A stretch of DNA of 64,000 bases from Paenibacillus chitinolyticus NBRC 15660 (GTDB taxonomy: Bacteria; Bacillota; Bacilli; Paenibacillales; NBRC-103111): positions 1 to 64,000 of the forward strand of contig NZ_BBJT01000003.1 of the NCBI RefSeq assembly GCF_000739915.1, written 5' to 3'. The notes beneath the pieces are model-generated. The model did not search any database. It was not told where the DNA came from and saw nothing but the letters and a program-made list of their open reading frames with translations. Positions 8,432-17,403 of this stretch are shown piece by piece. The position numbers and the translations under genes are program-made. Every line of letters begins with the position of its first letter. Positions within the stretch are counted from its first letter, which is position 1.

Positions 8432-9552
8432 AACGGGCCGGACGTATCGGGACCGTGCTGCTCCTGCTCGCCGTGCTGCCGGGCTGCTGGGATGAGGACA
8501 GTTTGAGAAATGCCAGACTTGGATACGGGGCGGGGTATGATCTCACACCCGACGGCAGGCTGATGCAGACGATGGAAGTTGTGGATGAGTCCAAACAACC
8601 CGAGCAGCAGGGCTCGGCGAAGAACGAGGTCGAATCCGGCGTCGGTTATTCCGTCAGGCAGACGAGTGACATCATCCGCACCAAGGTAACCGGGGATATC
8701 CGGTACTTCAAATACGGCTTTATGCTGCTCGGCAAAAGCGTAGCGGAAAAAGATCTTTATCCGTACCTGGATGTTTTGTACCGCGACCCGCGCAACCCGA
8801 CTTCCCGGGTTAAAATTGCCGTCGTGGACGGCTCCACAAACGAAATGCTGCGGCTGAAACAGATCGGAAACATTCTCATCGGCGAATTTATTACAAGGAA
8901 AATCGAAAGCCTGGAAGAGATGAGCATTTTCCCCGAATTATCGCTGGAAACGATGCTCACGCTGCTGCTGGACCCCGGTCAGGACTTCGTACTCCCCTAT
9001 CTTAAACAAGTCGGTAAAAACGTCGAAGCCACAGGGGTCGCTCTGTTTAACGGTCAACGGATGACAGGCAGCCTGAATGTGGAGGAAGCCATTCTGTACT
9101 CGCTTCTCTCGGGATCTCACAAAGATACGGCAAGATTTGTACGGAAAATTAAAGAGGGGGACCGGAGTAACTTGGAGAATTACATCACGTTCGATGCCGG
9201 GGGAAAGAAAAGCAAGCGCAAATTGAAAATCCAGGTCCGGGACCGTAAAGTGGATGTTTATTTGGACCTGAACCTTCCCGTAAGAGTGACGGAATTTGCA
9301 GAGGATCATCTGCATAAAAAAGACACGGTGAACCGGCTGAACAAAGACTTGTCCGCTCTCCTGACCGAGGACGCCGAAGCCTTGATCGAGAAGCTGCAGG
9401 AAAGCGGCTGTGACGCATTCGGGATCGGCAGACGGCTGATGGCCCGACATACAAAGTTGTGGAAGTCCATGGATTGGCTACAGGAGTATAGAAATGTCCG
9501 TTTCCATCCGAAAGTCAACGTGGAAATTGTGGGTTCGGGCGTCTTTAACTGA
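8428..9552 (+). CDS. Spore germination lipoprotein, Ger(x)C family
   Basis: A 374-residue lipoprotein with a signal peptide ending in a VLPGC lipobox at about residue 22, followed by WDE as in GerC subunits. The rest is the Ger(x)C fold. It overlaps the B-subunit stop by four bases (ATGA), which marks it as the third gene of the receptor operon. It is presumably anchored in the inner spore membrane. Confidence 0.92.
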   Translation: MKRAGRIGTVLLLLAVLPGCWDEDSLRNARLGYGAGYDLTPDGRLMQTMEVVDESKQPEQQGSAKNEVESGVGYSVRQTSDIIRTKVTGDIRYFKYGFMLLGKSVAEKDLYPYLDVLYRDPRNPTSRVKIAVVDGSTNEMLRLKQIGNILIGEFITRKIESLEEMSIFPELSLETMLTLLLDPGQDFVLPYLKQVGKNVEATGVALFNGQRMTGSLNVEEAILYSLLSGSHKDTARFVRKIKEGDRSNLENYITFDAGGKKSKRKLKIQVRDRKVDVYLDLNLPVRVTEFAEDHLHKKDTVNRLNKDLSALLTEDAEALIEKLQESGCDAFGIGRRLMARHTKLWKSMDWLQEYRNVRFHPKVNVEIVGSGVFN

Positions 9553-9579
9553 CCCGCCGGTCTTGTAGACCTATGCCCG

Positions 9580-10374
9580 TTATACGCCCGGATTCCAAGA
9601 GGCGCTGCCGTCTTCCGGCATTCCCGGCAGGATCAAGCCGCCGTCTATCCGCAGAGAGACGCCGGTCACGTACGACGCCTGCCCGGATGCCAGCCACACC
9701 GCCGCATGGCCGATATCGTCCGGCAGCCCTATCCGGCCCAGGGGGACCGTCTCGGCGAACTTGTCCGGCTCCGGCTCCGGTTCCCGCACAAGGACGGCAC
9801 CGGGAGCAAGGCAGTTGACGCGTATGCCGTAAGGCGCCAGATCGAGCGCGGCGGCTTCCGCTGCCCGCTTCAAACCCGCCTTGAGTCCTCCGTAGGCGAC
9901 ATCCTTCGGATAAGCCCGTTCGGCCCGCGAGGAGGTAATGTTCAGGATGCAGCCGCGAATGCCTCGCTCAATCATGTGGCGGGAGGCATCCCGCATCAGA
10001 AGCAGCGGAGCGCGGAAATTCAGCCCGTATAAGCTGTCCAGGTTTTCCGCGGGCAGCTCCTGTATGCGGCCGTACAAGCCGATGCCGGCATTGTTCACGA
10101 GAACGTCGAGGCGGCCGAGGATTCGCAAGGCCTCCGGCACGGTCGCTTCGGCCGTTTCAAGCTTCCTCAGGTCGCCTTCGATAACTCCGCATGGGACTCC
10201 CGACAAGCGTGAAATCTCCTCGGCGGCTGCCGCCGCGGACTCCCCATCCTGATAATGGGTAATCGCGACCCGGTAGCCTGCCGCCGCAAATGCAAGGGCA
10301 ATGCCCCGGCCGATTCCGGTGCTTCCTCCCGTTACGAGTACGGCGGGGGGTTGTCCGTTCTGTTTCTCTGGCAT
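9580..10374 (-). CDS. Short-chain dehydrogenase/reductase
   Basis: A 264-residue classical SDR: NAD(P)-binding TGGSTGIG, NNAG, catalytic Ser followed by YGGLK (YxxxK), and a C-terminal DGG motif. The substrate is unknown; the overall pattern resembles glucose 1-dehydrogenase or 3-oxoacyl reductase relatives. The ATG at 10374 follows AAGGAGGAG. It lies 22 bases after the Nudix gene and is probably co-transcribed with it. The RGYNLPGGH-type partner upstream offers no hint of substrate. Confidence 0.88.
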   Translation of the reverse strand: MPEKQNGQPPAVLVTGGSTGIGRGIALAFAAAGYRVAITHYQDGESAAAAAEEISRLSGVPCGVIEGDLRKLETAEATVPEALRILGRLDVLVNNAGIGLYGRIQELPAENLDSLYGLNFRAPLLLMRDASRHMIERGIRGCILNITSSRAERAYPKDVAYGGLKAGLKRAAEAAALDLAPYGIRVNCLAPGAVLVREPEPEPDKFAETVPLGRIGLPDDIGHAAVWLASGQASYVTGVSLRIDGGLILPGMPEDGSASWNPGV

Positions 10375-10396
10375 GCCATTCTCCTCCTTCGTCTTT

Positions 10397-10915
10397 TCAA
10401 TCGTCAAGCGGCCTGCTTACGGGCCCGCAGTCCAGCGCCGCTTCCACGGCGCAGATTATGAGCTCGTGATCCTCGATCACATGCGGCAGCTCCCCGGGCT
10501 CGACCCAGATGCGGGCCGTACACTCGTTATCCCGGGTGAAAGGGTGACAGGCGGTTATATCCATCCGGTAAAAAACCTGATAGCCGACGAGCGGATACTT
10601 GCCGCCCGGAACGAAATTCGGGTTGTTCTCATGGCTCACCTCGATCATCCCGACCGGACGGATCACTCCTTCCGCGCAAGCCTCCTCCAGGCATTCGCGG
10701 TGCAGGGCCTCCCCGGGTGTCTCGCCCGCCTCCACGTGCCCGCCCGGCAAGTTATAACCGCGTGTTTTGACGCGGACGAGCACTATTTTGCCTTCGTAAA
10801 AGCAGACGCCATGCACACTCGTGACATCCTTTTCGGGAGGCGCTGCGGCAGCAATCCAGGTCAATTTTACAAGATGGCCTCCCCAATCGGCCTCGATCGT
10901 CTTCGGTTTTAACAT
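10397..10915 (-). CDS. Nudix hydrolase
   Basis: A 172-residue protein with a full Nudix box (GGHVEAGETP...REClEEAC pattern, G-x5-E-x7-RE-x2-EE) near residue 60-80. It should hydrolyse a nucleoside-diphosphate-linked substrate with Mg2+. It is the first gene of a two-gene leftward operon with the SDR. Substrate unknown. Confidence 0.88.
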   Translation of the reverse strand: MLKPKTIEADWGGHLVKLTWIAAAAPPEKDVTSVHGVCFYEGKIVLVRVKTRGYNLPGGHVEAGETPGEALHRECLEEACAEGVIRPVGMIEVSHENNPNFVPGGKYPLVGYQVFYRMDITACHPFTRDNECTARIWVEPGELPHVIEDHELIICAVEAALDCGPVSRPLDD

Positions 10916-10970
10916 CGTTTACCTCCGTTTGTCCGCTGTCGGTACCGGCACCTGCACCGGTGCCAAATTC

Positions 10971-11075
10971 TCAAAGCGGCTGCTTGTGATTTTGCGGCAG
11001 CCTATAGTCCAGCCATTTCTGCCAAGCCAAGTCAAGCTGGCTCAGCACGATACCGATATCGACGGGTTTCTTCAT
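10971..11075 (-). CDS. Possible 34-residue small protein
   Basis: A short frame, MKKPVDIGIVLSQLDLAWQ..., preceded by a GGAGGG site at good spacing. It is amphipathic and has no recognised family. It lies between the Nudix operon and a terminator, in an otherwise empty 400-base stretch. It is only supported by the ribosome binding site and its plausible composition. Confidence 0.4.
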   Translation of the reverse strand: MKKPVDIGIVLSQLDLAWQKWLDYRLPQNHKQPL

Positions 11076-11221
11076 TCCGGTCCCTCCGCTTCAAGGTTTC
11101 TATTAAAGGAAGCGCCTTCATTTAAGTTCTCTATTAAATATAGCGGTTTCTGCCGAAAAAAAGAATCTGCCCGGGGTTAAAACAGGTTCGGTTTCTGTAA
11201 ACCGGCCCTGTTCAGCCCGCT

Positions 11222-11266
11222 GCAAAAAGCCCCAGTCCCTATAAAAGAGGACTGAGGCTGCTTTTG
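11222..11266. terminator. Terminator, probably of the VanZ-RDD gene
   Basis: GCAAAAAGCC..CAGTCC / GGACTG..GGCTGCTTTTG hairpin with an A run on one side and a T run on the other. It can work leftward for the VanZ-RDD gene. Confidence 0.75.
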
Positions 11267-11323
11267 TTTTGAAAAACCGGGGAAGCGGAAGATGGGATGA
11301 GTCTCCGCGCGTTTTCCGCTTCC

Positions 11324-12451
11324 CTACTTGATGACGTGCCGCGTACCGCTTTTCTTCTCGTAAAACAGCTGCCGGTTGCGGTTGAATACACAGCGCAGGA
11401 CGTGAATAGCGAACCAGGCATTAAACAGGAACATGGCGAACGTCGCGATGACCATCAGGATATCCGGAAGATTCTCGATCCCCGCCCGGATGTACAACTG
11501 ATTCAGGCCCCCGACGAAGAGATACAACAGCCCGTACCGAACGAAAAGTTCGTACAGCGTTATTTTATCGGATTTGCCTGTGAGACGGATACGGACGATC
11601 CATTTGCCGAGCGTCTGGCCGTTCGTGAAATAAGGCAGCACGATAAAATACAGCACGACGCCCGCCGCATAAGGAAGAGGTACGTTCAGTACAGCCAGAA
11701 TGGCAAGTATCGGACTCATCACGAACCAGTCGAACAGGAACGCCAGCCCGCGGCGGGTGTAGGTGACGCGTTTGGCCGCCAAGTCCACTTTGTCATCGAG
11801 CGATTCGATCTTCGGCAGCAGGGAAGAAAGCCATTCCGCCGCCACATATCCGATCATGCCCCCCGCCGTATTCATCATAATATCGTCGACATCGAAGAGC
11901 CGGTATGGGTAATCGTAAATCCCGTACAGGCCCGTGACCTGCGTGATTTCGAAAAACAGAGACAGACCTATGGAGAACAATAGGCATTTGACCCAGCTTG
12001 TACGGAAATAATACCGCAGAAAAATACCGAACGGCACCGTCAGCAGCACGTTAAAGAACACTTGAAGGAACGCCCGTTCCTTCAGCAGATGGAGATAGGT
12101 GCGCGGTTGGTCCGCCACTACGGCCGTCTCCTTGAGGATATCTTCCAGGAAGTGGAACGGAATCCACTGGGCATACGACTCCACCGCCGGAGGCGCGTTG
12201 TGGATGCTTGGAGGAAGCGGCAGAATGATCAGGAATACGGCATTCATCATGTACAGAAGAAACAAGTAAAGCAGCAAAGCCCTGTAAAAGTGTACATACC
12301 CGTACTTGCGGTACTGGACAATCAGAAAAGGAAGCGTAAACAGGACCGCCGCAATCGGAAACGTCAGAAAAGCATACGAAATCGGAAACAAATAGAAACT
12401 GAACACGGAAACACCTGCTGTCAGAGATTTGGTAAGATCTGATTTTAGCAC
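11324..12451 (-). CDS. VanZ-RDD domain fusion membrane protein
   Basis: A 375-residue membrane protein. The first part (about residues 1-215) has VanZ-like helices with the SLFFEITQ...DVDDIMMNTAGG signature. The second part (about 225-370) is an RDD domain with RRGLAFLFDWF and GQTLGKWIVRIRL. VanZ-like proteins affect teicoplanin or lipoglycopeptide susceptibility in some bacteria; RDD proteins have been linked to ion transport. The fusion is found in bacilli, but its function is unknown. The GTG start at 12451 has no clear ribosome binding site, so the start is uncertain. Confidence 0.8.
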   Translation of the reverse strand: MLKSDLTKSLTAGVSVFSFYLFPISYAFLTFPIAAVLFTLPFLIVQYRKYGYVHFYRALLLYLFLLYMMNAVFLIILPLPPSIHNAPPAVESYAQWIPFHFLEDILKETAVVADQPRTYLHLLKERAFLQVFFNVLLTVPFGIFLRYYFRTSWVKCLLFSIGLSLFFEITQVTGLYGIYDYPYRLFDVDDIMMNTAGGMIGYVAAEWLSSLLPKIESLDDKVDLAAKRVTYTRRGLAFLFDWFVMSPILAILAVLNVPLPYAAGVVLYFIVLPYFTNGQTLGKWIVRIRLTGKSDKITLYELFVRYGLLYLFVGGLNQLYIRAGIENLPDILMVIATFAMFLFNAWFAIHVLRCVFNRNRQLFYEKKSGTRHVIK

Positions 12452-12786
12452 AAGTCATGCCGCTATGCACATCATGCCAAGAGCAGCGTCTTCATATACG
12501 CGTACATGCCCTTTTCACATCGAAACATTCACCAGGCATCGCTAAAAAGCCGGGCATCACCGGAAGCCGGAATGAAGATATGCGTGTATTCATTTCCGTT
12601 TATACCTTAAAATGGTTGAATATACAAGACGCCAGTCATGTCGAATAGAATCGAAATTATTCGGAAACCCTTCGCCGGACAGGATGGAAACCCCTTCTCA
12701 AAACGATCCAAAAACGTCCAAAAAGCTTGATTTTCAGCCTTTTTGTGTGATTTTTGTGACACTTGCGGGAACTTGAAAATAACTGT

Positions 12787-12813
12787 TAACTTTATGAGTA
12801 CCCTTGTCGATAT
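12787..12813 (+). promoter_or_regulatory. Sigma-D-like flagellar promoter of motAB
   Basis: TAAC, 15 bases, then GTCGATAT, close to the sigma-D consensus TAAA-N15-GCCGATAT. It is 36 bases before motA. The rest of the roughly 400-base gap upstream (12452-12786) shows no gene or clear structure. Confidence 0.8.
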
Positions 12814-12849
12814 AGGTCATACAACCTACAACAAAGAGGTGCGCGAATT

Positions 12850-13647
12850 TTGGAGAAATCTTCTATCATTGGTATCATTCTGGCGATTATCGCCGTAGGC
12901 GTCGGCATGGTTTTAAAAGGGGCCAGCCTGACTGCTCTGTTCAATCCCGCCGCTTTACTCATTATTTTTGTCGGAACGGCGGCCACTCTCTTTATCGGAT
13001 TTTCGGGCGAAGAACTTAAAAATTTTCCTAAATTGATGAAAATCGTTTTCACCGAACAAAAGCTTATGCCCAAAAAAGACCTCATTAACATGGTCGCGGA
13101 CTGGACGGCTCTCACACGTCGCGAAGGCCTTCTTTCTCTCGAGGAAAAAGTGAACGATATCGACGATCCCTTCCTTAAAAGCGGAATGCGGATGATTATC
13201 GATGCAAACGATCAGGACTTCGTACGCGAAGTGTTGATGGAAGATATTGCGGCTATGGAAGAGCGGCACCGGAACGGCGCTCAAATCTTTACACAGGCGG
13301 GAACGTACGCCCCTACTCTGGGGGTATTGGGAGCGGTTGTCGGCCTGATCGCAGCGCTGAGCAACCTGAACGAAATCGAGAAACTCGGCCATCTGATCTC
13401 CGCGGCGTTCGTCGCGACTCTTCTCGGTATTTTTTCCGGTTACGTTCTCTGGCATCCCATCGCCAATAAACTGAAGCAGAAATCCAAAAAAGAAGTCACG
13501 CTGAAGCTCATGATGGTGGAAGGACTCCTATCCATTCAGGCCGGTATTTCTTCTTCCGCCGTCAAGCAGAAACTGCTCGTATTCGTACCAAGCTCCCAGC
13601 GTGAAGATGAGGATTCCTCGAAGCAACCGGGTATGGACAATGAGTAA
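12850..13647 (+). CDS. motA: Flagellar motor stator protein MotA
   Basis: A 265-residue stator subunit with four membrane helices. The cytoplasmic loop carries TRREGLLSLEEK, and the third and fourth helices carry TYAPTLGVLGAVVGL and AFVATLLGIFSGYVLWHP. It forms the ion channel with MotB. Start is TTG, with AAAGAGGTG upstream. It overlaps motB by eight bases. Ion choice (proton or sodium) cannot be fixed from sequence. Confidence 0.93.
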   Translation: MEKSSIIGIILAIIAVGVGMVLKGASLTALFNPAALLIIFVGTAATLFIGFSGEELKNFPKLMKIVFTEQKLMPKKDLINMVADWTALTRREGLLSLEEKVNDIDDPFLKSGMRMIIDANDQDFVREVLMEDIAAMEERHRNGAQIFTQAGTYAPTLGVLGAVVGLIAALSNLNEIEKLGHLISAAFVATLLGIFSGYVLWHPIANKLKQKSKKEVTLKLMMVEGLLSIQAGISSSAVKQKLLVFVPSSQREDEDSSKQPGMDNE

Positions 13648-14440
13648 AAAGCACCGGAGAGAACATCATGAGGAACATATCGACGAGACCTGGCTCATCC
13701 CTTATGCCGACCTTTTGACGCTTCTGCTGGCCCTGTTCATTATTTTGTTCGCTTCCAGCCAGGTGGATTCGAAAAAATACGACAGTATTATGCGGGCTTT
13801 GAACTCCGCTTTTACCGGGGGAACCGGGACGTTCGAATCGTCCGCCAAAATCCCGTTGAACCGGGACTCCAGTACCGCGCTCAAGAAGCATGACAACCCG
13901 AACCCTTCGGAAAGCGAAGCGCTTCAAAAGCAGTACGAGGCCGAGCAGGCCGATCTTGAGAAGCTTAAACAGAAGCTCGATCAATACATCACGGACAACA
14001 AGCTGGGCTCCGAGCTGACAACGACCCTGACTGACGACCAGCTCATGATCACCATCCAGGACAAAGCTTTATTCGCCTCCGGGTCTGCCGTCATCAAACC
14101 GGAATCGCGCCTTCTGGCCCAGGCCATGACCGATATGCTGAGCCAATATCCGAAATATCGGATCGAAGTGGCCGGACATGCCGATAATGTGCCGATCAAC
14201 AACAAGGAGTTTGATTCGAACTGGGATTTAAGCTCCAAGCGGGCCCTGAATTTCATGAAAATTTTGCTCGAAAATAACGCTATCGACCCGAGCCGGTTCC
14301 GTTCGATCGGATACGGCGAGTACCGGCCGGTGGATTCAAACGTCACAACCGAAGGCCGGTCCAAAAACCGCCGCGTCGAGGTCAGCATTATGCGCGGCAT
14401 CAAAGCGTCGGAAGTGAAAAAAACCGCCGAGGGCGAATAG
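13640..14440 (+). CDS. motB: Flagellar motor stator protein MotB
   Basis: A 266-residue protein with a single N-terminal membrane helix containing the essential ion-binding Asp (PYAD, residue 24), a linker, and a C-terminal OmpA-like peptidoglycan-binding domain (VAGHADNVPI, WDLSSKRA). The ATG at 13640 overlaps the motA stop, so the two are coupled. Confidence 0.94.
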   Translation: MSKKHRREHHEEHIDETWLIPYADLLTLLLALFIILFASSQVDSKKYDSIMRALNSAFTGGTGTFESSAKIPLNRDSSTALKKHDNPNPSESEALQKQYEAEQADLEKLKQKLDQYITDNKLGSELTTTLTDDQLMITIQDKALFASGSAVIKPESRLLAQAMTDMLSQYPKYRIEVAGHADNVPINNKEFDSNWDLSSKRALNFMKILLENNAIDPSRFRSIGYGEYRPVDSNVTTEGRSKNRRVEVSIMRGIKASEVKKTAEGE

Positions 14441-14450
14441 CACACTCGAA

Positions 14451-14491
14451 AAAAAGCAGGTTCCCGATTGATGAGGGGAACCTGCTTTTTT
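14451..14491 (+). terminator. Terminator of motAB
   Basis: AAAGCAGGTTCCC / GGGAACCTGCTTT stem with a short loop and a T run. Confidence 0.9.
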
Positions 14492-14644
14492 CTGCTGCCT
14501 GGGGGACGGTGTGCGGTTTTTGAGCGGCTGCGATGCAGAGCCGGCCCGCACGGCCCTCATCGCTGCTTTTCGCTCCGGCGACCATACCGTTACACATGCT
14601 TCACGGTGCTCGTTTCGATTTCTGTGGAGTCCGGCAATTCCGGA

Positions 14645-15647
14645 TCAAGGCGATTCGGCCAGCGCCACTCCGTAAGACTGCATGGCAGCCGGCACACCTT
14701 TGAACCTTAGCCGTCCGTCGCTGATCAACGTCCACAGCCGGTATTCGATAAACTCCACCATAACGGCGCCGCCCCAGCTCTCCAGCGCTTCCATAATCAC
14801 CCGGCTGGCCCGGACGAACCCCTCTTCGTCATCGCTGGCGTCACGCTGCATTTGACCGACAAAAACCGTCCGACCAGATATGAAGCTTCGCATCGGAAGC
14901 CGACAGCTCTTCCCAGTCCCGGATGTACGCTTCCCGTGTCTGCGCCGGCAAAGGCCGCTTTCCCTCTTCATGCAGCCGCACGATTTCTTCAATCGCTTCC
15001 GTGGAGAGGAAACCGAACGCGTAAGAATGCGGCACCGGGTCGAATCGGTGGGCTATCCTTTCATACAGCTGCGAAACATGGCCGATATAGACGGTATTCG
15101 GAGCATCGCGGAGGACAGCCAGGGCTAGACGCATCCCGATCTGCTCATGGGCGTGATCACCGGTCCAGATTGTAATGTCCTTGTCGGCGGGTAAGCCGCG
15201 TATAGCCTCCAGAATGAGATCTGAACCGTGCCGGATCCCTGTTAACTGGGCGTACCCATACCCCTTGAAACGTTCGAACATCCATTCCAGCCGGAACTTC
15301 CGCCCTTCCTCCGTCTCCAGCCCCCGGATCGGCCCTTCGGAAAAACAATCGTTGAACGCGAGGATCTCGCTTTCTTTCCTTCTGCCCAGGCTGCTGAGCG
15401 CACACTTCAAAGCTCCCGCGTCGGACAGTCCCATCACGATGTGGACATGGCTTGCTCTTCCCTCGTTCTCCGCCCGTTTTCGGGACACATGTCCATTCCA
15501 TATTTCTAAAATTTGTTTTTGAAAACCATGTTCTTTCTCGGAATGCTCGTCGTAACGCCGCGCTTGCTCCAGCATTTGCAGCAGCAGCCCTTTGGCTTCA
15601 TTGGGATGAAGGGCGTGAATTTCGTCAAGCATATCCGGGCGTTTCAT
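14645..15647 (-). pseudogene. DUF1835-type protein, split by a frameshift
   Basis: The first frame (from an ATG at 15647 behind GAGGTG) has the DUF1835 pattern HVHIVMGLSDAGALK...NDCFSEGPI and stops near 14841. Its C-terminal continuation (EEGFVRASRVIMEAL...EFIEYRLWTLISDGRLRFKG), which fits the DUF3658 tail usually fused to DUF1835, lies in another frame. The two join cleanly if one T is removed from the T5 run read at 14861-14865, giving HIWSDG-FVGQMQRD. It is either a true mutation or a sequencing error in a homopolymer. The family's function is unknown. Confidence 0.75.
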
Positions 15648-15813
15648 TCCGCACACCTCACTTAGCGGGGTTATGTAAAATAATGGTACTCTATTTTATT
15701 TTAGCATAGCACCCTTCCGGAAATCCGGCTATACTCCCGACTATGGCTGCCTGAGGTTCACTAAACTCAAACCCTTCGGTCCCTACATAGGGAGTTCCGC
15801 TTTCGGCGGATAT

Positions 15814-15843
15814 AAAAAAGACCGCCGACAAGGCAGTCTTTTT
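15814..15843 (-). terminator. Terminator of the DMT transporter gene
   Basis: AAAAAGACTGCC / GGCGGTCTTTTT stem with a five-base loop, just after the transporter stop on the minus strand. Confidence 0.88.
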
Positions 15844-15855
15844 GATGCGTTGCAA

Positions 15856-16854
15856 TTAAACGGTCGAAGCGTCAAGCTTTTCGTTGGCGCCGGACGCGGC
15901 GGCTTTGCTTTCCGGAGTGCGTCCCATAAACCACAGCGTGGACCAGATCAGTAGGAAGCCGATCAACTGTCCGATTGTCAGGGCCTGATCGAATACGAGC
16001 CAGTTGATCAGAACACCGACGGCGGGGAAGGACAGCTCCGCGATCGTCGCGAGAAACGCCTTGGTCGAGGACAAACCTTTATAGTAGAGCAGCATGCTGA
16101 TCAGCCCCGGGAAAAACGCCTGGAACAGCAAGTTCACCACAATGAGCGCCCACTCGCCCGTAGCTTTATGAAGCTGCCAGGCGTCCCCACTCGCCATCAG
16201 CACGATAAACAGCAGCGGAATGGCCAGTAAAAACCGGAGCGAAGTTACGATCGGGAAATCGAGATTTTTTTGCAGCAAATATTTGCCCATGACCGTGGAT
16301 CCGCCCCAGAGAATTGCGGCCAGAATCGACAGCAGACAGCTCAGGGTACCCAGATCTTTGAGCCCCAGCGACGGGGATTGAAACCCGAACGTCAGCAAAT
16401 AGGTGCCCGCAAGCGCGAAAAAGATGTATTTAAAAAATCGGGCCGGCAGAGCTTCTTTCAGCAGTACACGCGCCAAGGTAATCGCAAATAAGGGCTGAAG
16501 CTTTTGTAAAAGCAGCACGGCATTCGCGCTTCCATGAGCAAACGCCGACGTGAATAAAATCGTGGCGATCGCCGATCCGCCCCACGAAATGAACAGCAGC
16601 GCGCCGATAACAGCCAGCGTCAGCTTCCCGGTCAATTGTTCGCGGTACCGGATCAGGACCGGAAGCGCGTAGCAGGCGAGCAGCAGGTGCTCGATGAACA
16701 CGATCTGCGCCGATGTTAAGCTTTTCAGCAGCAGGATACGGAAAAGCGGATCGAGCCCCCACAAAGTGGCGCCCATCGCGACATACCAAATGCCGTTAAT
16801 CCCTTTTCCTTTCGTTAATACGGACTTTCCGTTAAGACCTAAAGCATTTTCCAA
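15856..16854 (-). CDS. DMT/EamA family transporter under FMN riboswitch control (candidate riboflavin or flavin transporter)
   Basis: A protein of about 332 residues with ten membrane helices and two EamA repeats (WYVAMGATLWGLDPLFR, ILAAILWGGSTVMGKYLL). The start is set at the TTG at 16854, eight bases after AGGAGG; a longer frame back to 16941 would overlap the riboswitch terminator and is rejected. It is the only gene behind an FMN riboswitch. Since FMN riboswitches control riboflavin synthesis and uptake, and DMT-type flavin transporters such as ImpX are known, riboflavin import is the best guess. Direction and substrate are inference. Confidence 0.85.
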   Translation of the reverse strand: MENALGLNGKSVLTKGKGINGIWYVAMGATLWGLDPLFRILLLKSLTSAQIVFIEHLLLACYALPVLIRYREQLTGKLTLAVIGALLFISWGGSAIATILFTSAFAHGSANAVLLLQKLQPLFAITLARVLLKEALPARFFKYIFFALAGTYLLTFGFQSPSLGLKDLGTLSCLLSILAAILWGGSTVMGKYLLQKNLDFPIVTSLRFLLAIPLLFIVLMASGDAWQLHKATGEWALIVVNLLFQAFFPGLISMLLYYKGLSSTKAFLATIAELSFPAVGVLINWLVFDQALTIGQLIGFLLIWSTLWFMGRTPESKAAASGANEKLDASTV

Positions 16855-16903
16855 TTCAAAAACCTCCTGTGGAATGTTTTGAATTGAACCTTCCGAAAAG
16901 AGA

Positions 16904-16937
16904 CGATGCCCCCGCTGGAATTTCAACGGGGGCATCG
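16904..16937 (-). terminator. Riboswitch expression-platform terminator
   Basis: Perfect 11-bp stem CGATGCCCCCG / CGGGGGCATCG with a 12-base loop, followed on the minus strand by TCTCTTTT. It lies between the FMN aptamer and the transporter ribosome binding site, as expected for transcription attenuation when FMN is bound. Confidence 0.85.
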
Positions 16938-16984
16938 ACAAACAGACTTCATTAAAATAAAAATTTTAATGAAGCTGCTTTTCA

Positions 16985-17119
16985 CCTTCTCCCATCCGGA
17001 CTTTACCGTCGGCCTTGGAGTCGCACCAAGTCAGTCCCGGCCTTAACAGCCGGGAGTCGCGGGCTTAAGGTACTTGCGTACCCATCACCGCCGGTTGGGA
17101 CTTTCACCCTACCCCGAAG
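16985..17119 (-). promoter_or_regulatory. FMN riboswitch (RFN element) aptamer
   Basis: Read on the minus strand, the conserved blocks occur in order: GGGTGAAAGTCCCAACCGGCGG, then AGCCCGCGAC, then GACTTGGTGCGACTCCAAGG, and finally CCGACGGTAAAGTCCGGATG followed by GGAGAAGG. These are the signature strands of the RFN element. It is followed by a terminator and the DMT transporter. The phage-like DNA begins within a few dozen bases of its 5' end, and I see no obvious promoter in between. Confidence 0.95.
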
Positions 17120-17262
17120 GTTCAATATTCAATTTCGTATGTTCTTCTGGTGACCTTTAGCAGTCGTTTCGGTGCTGAAACCCTTGATATCACTGAATTT
17201 GTGGCAATCTTCGTTTTCCGTTGATGACCTAATGTTACCGCTAAGATCATCCGGTTTCAGAA

Positions 17263-17357
17263 CGAAATCCTGCCGAAATCCTGCCAGAAAACCTGCCAGA
17301 ATCCTACCGAAATACTGGCAGAACTCATATGAGCTCCTGCTGAAATCCTGCCACAAT
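17263..17357. repeat. Cluster of short degenerate direct repeats at the host-phage junction
   Basis: About six copies of an 11-12 bp unit close to CCTGCC(A)GAAAT run head to tail, with some single-base differences. They sit between the FMN riboswitch and the excisionase-like gene. They do not have the spacing of a CRISPR array. They might be recombinase arm sites or leftover coding repeats. No gene is supported in 17120-17400. Confidence 0.55.
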
Positions 17358-17403
17358 TTCACCCAAGAACACTTAACTGTAATTGAAATATTAACACTCT
17401 AAA

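Noticed and set aside
12452-12786. A riboswitch or sRNA in the gap before motAB
   Set aside because: No conserved riboswitch core and only weak hairpins; only the sigma-D-like promoter is supported.
16855-16941. An N-terminal extension of the DMT transporter
   Set aside because: It would translate through the riboswitch terminator; the TTG at 16854 has a proper AGGAGG site.
17263-17357. A CRISPR array
   Set aside because: Units are 11-12 bp, contiguous and degenerate, without spacers, and no cas genes are present.
17129-17362. A 77-codon frame at the junction
   Set aside because: It is mostly translated repeats, has no ribosome binding site and no protein-like features.
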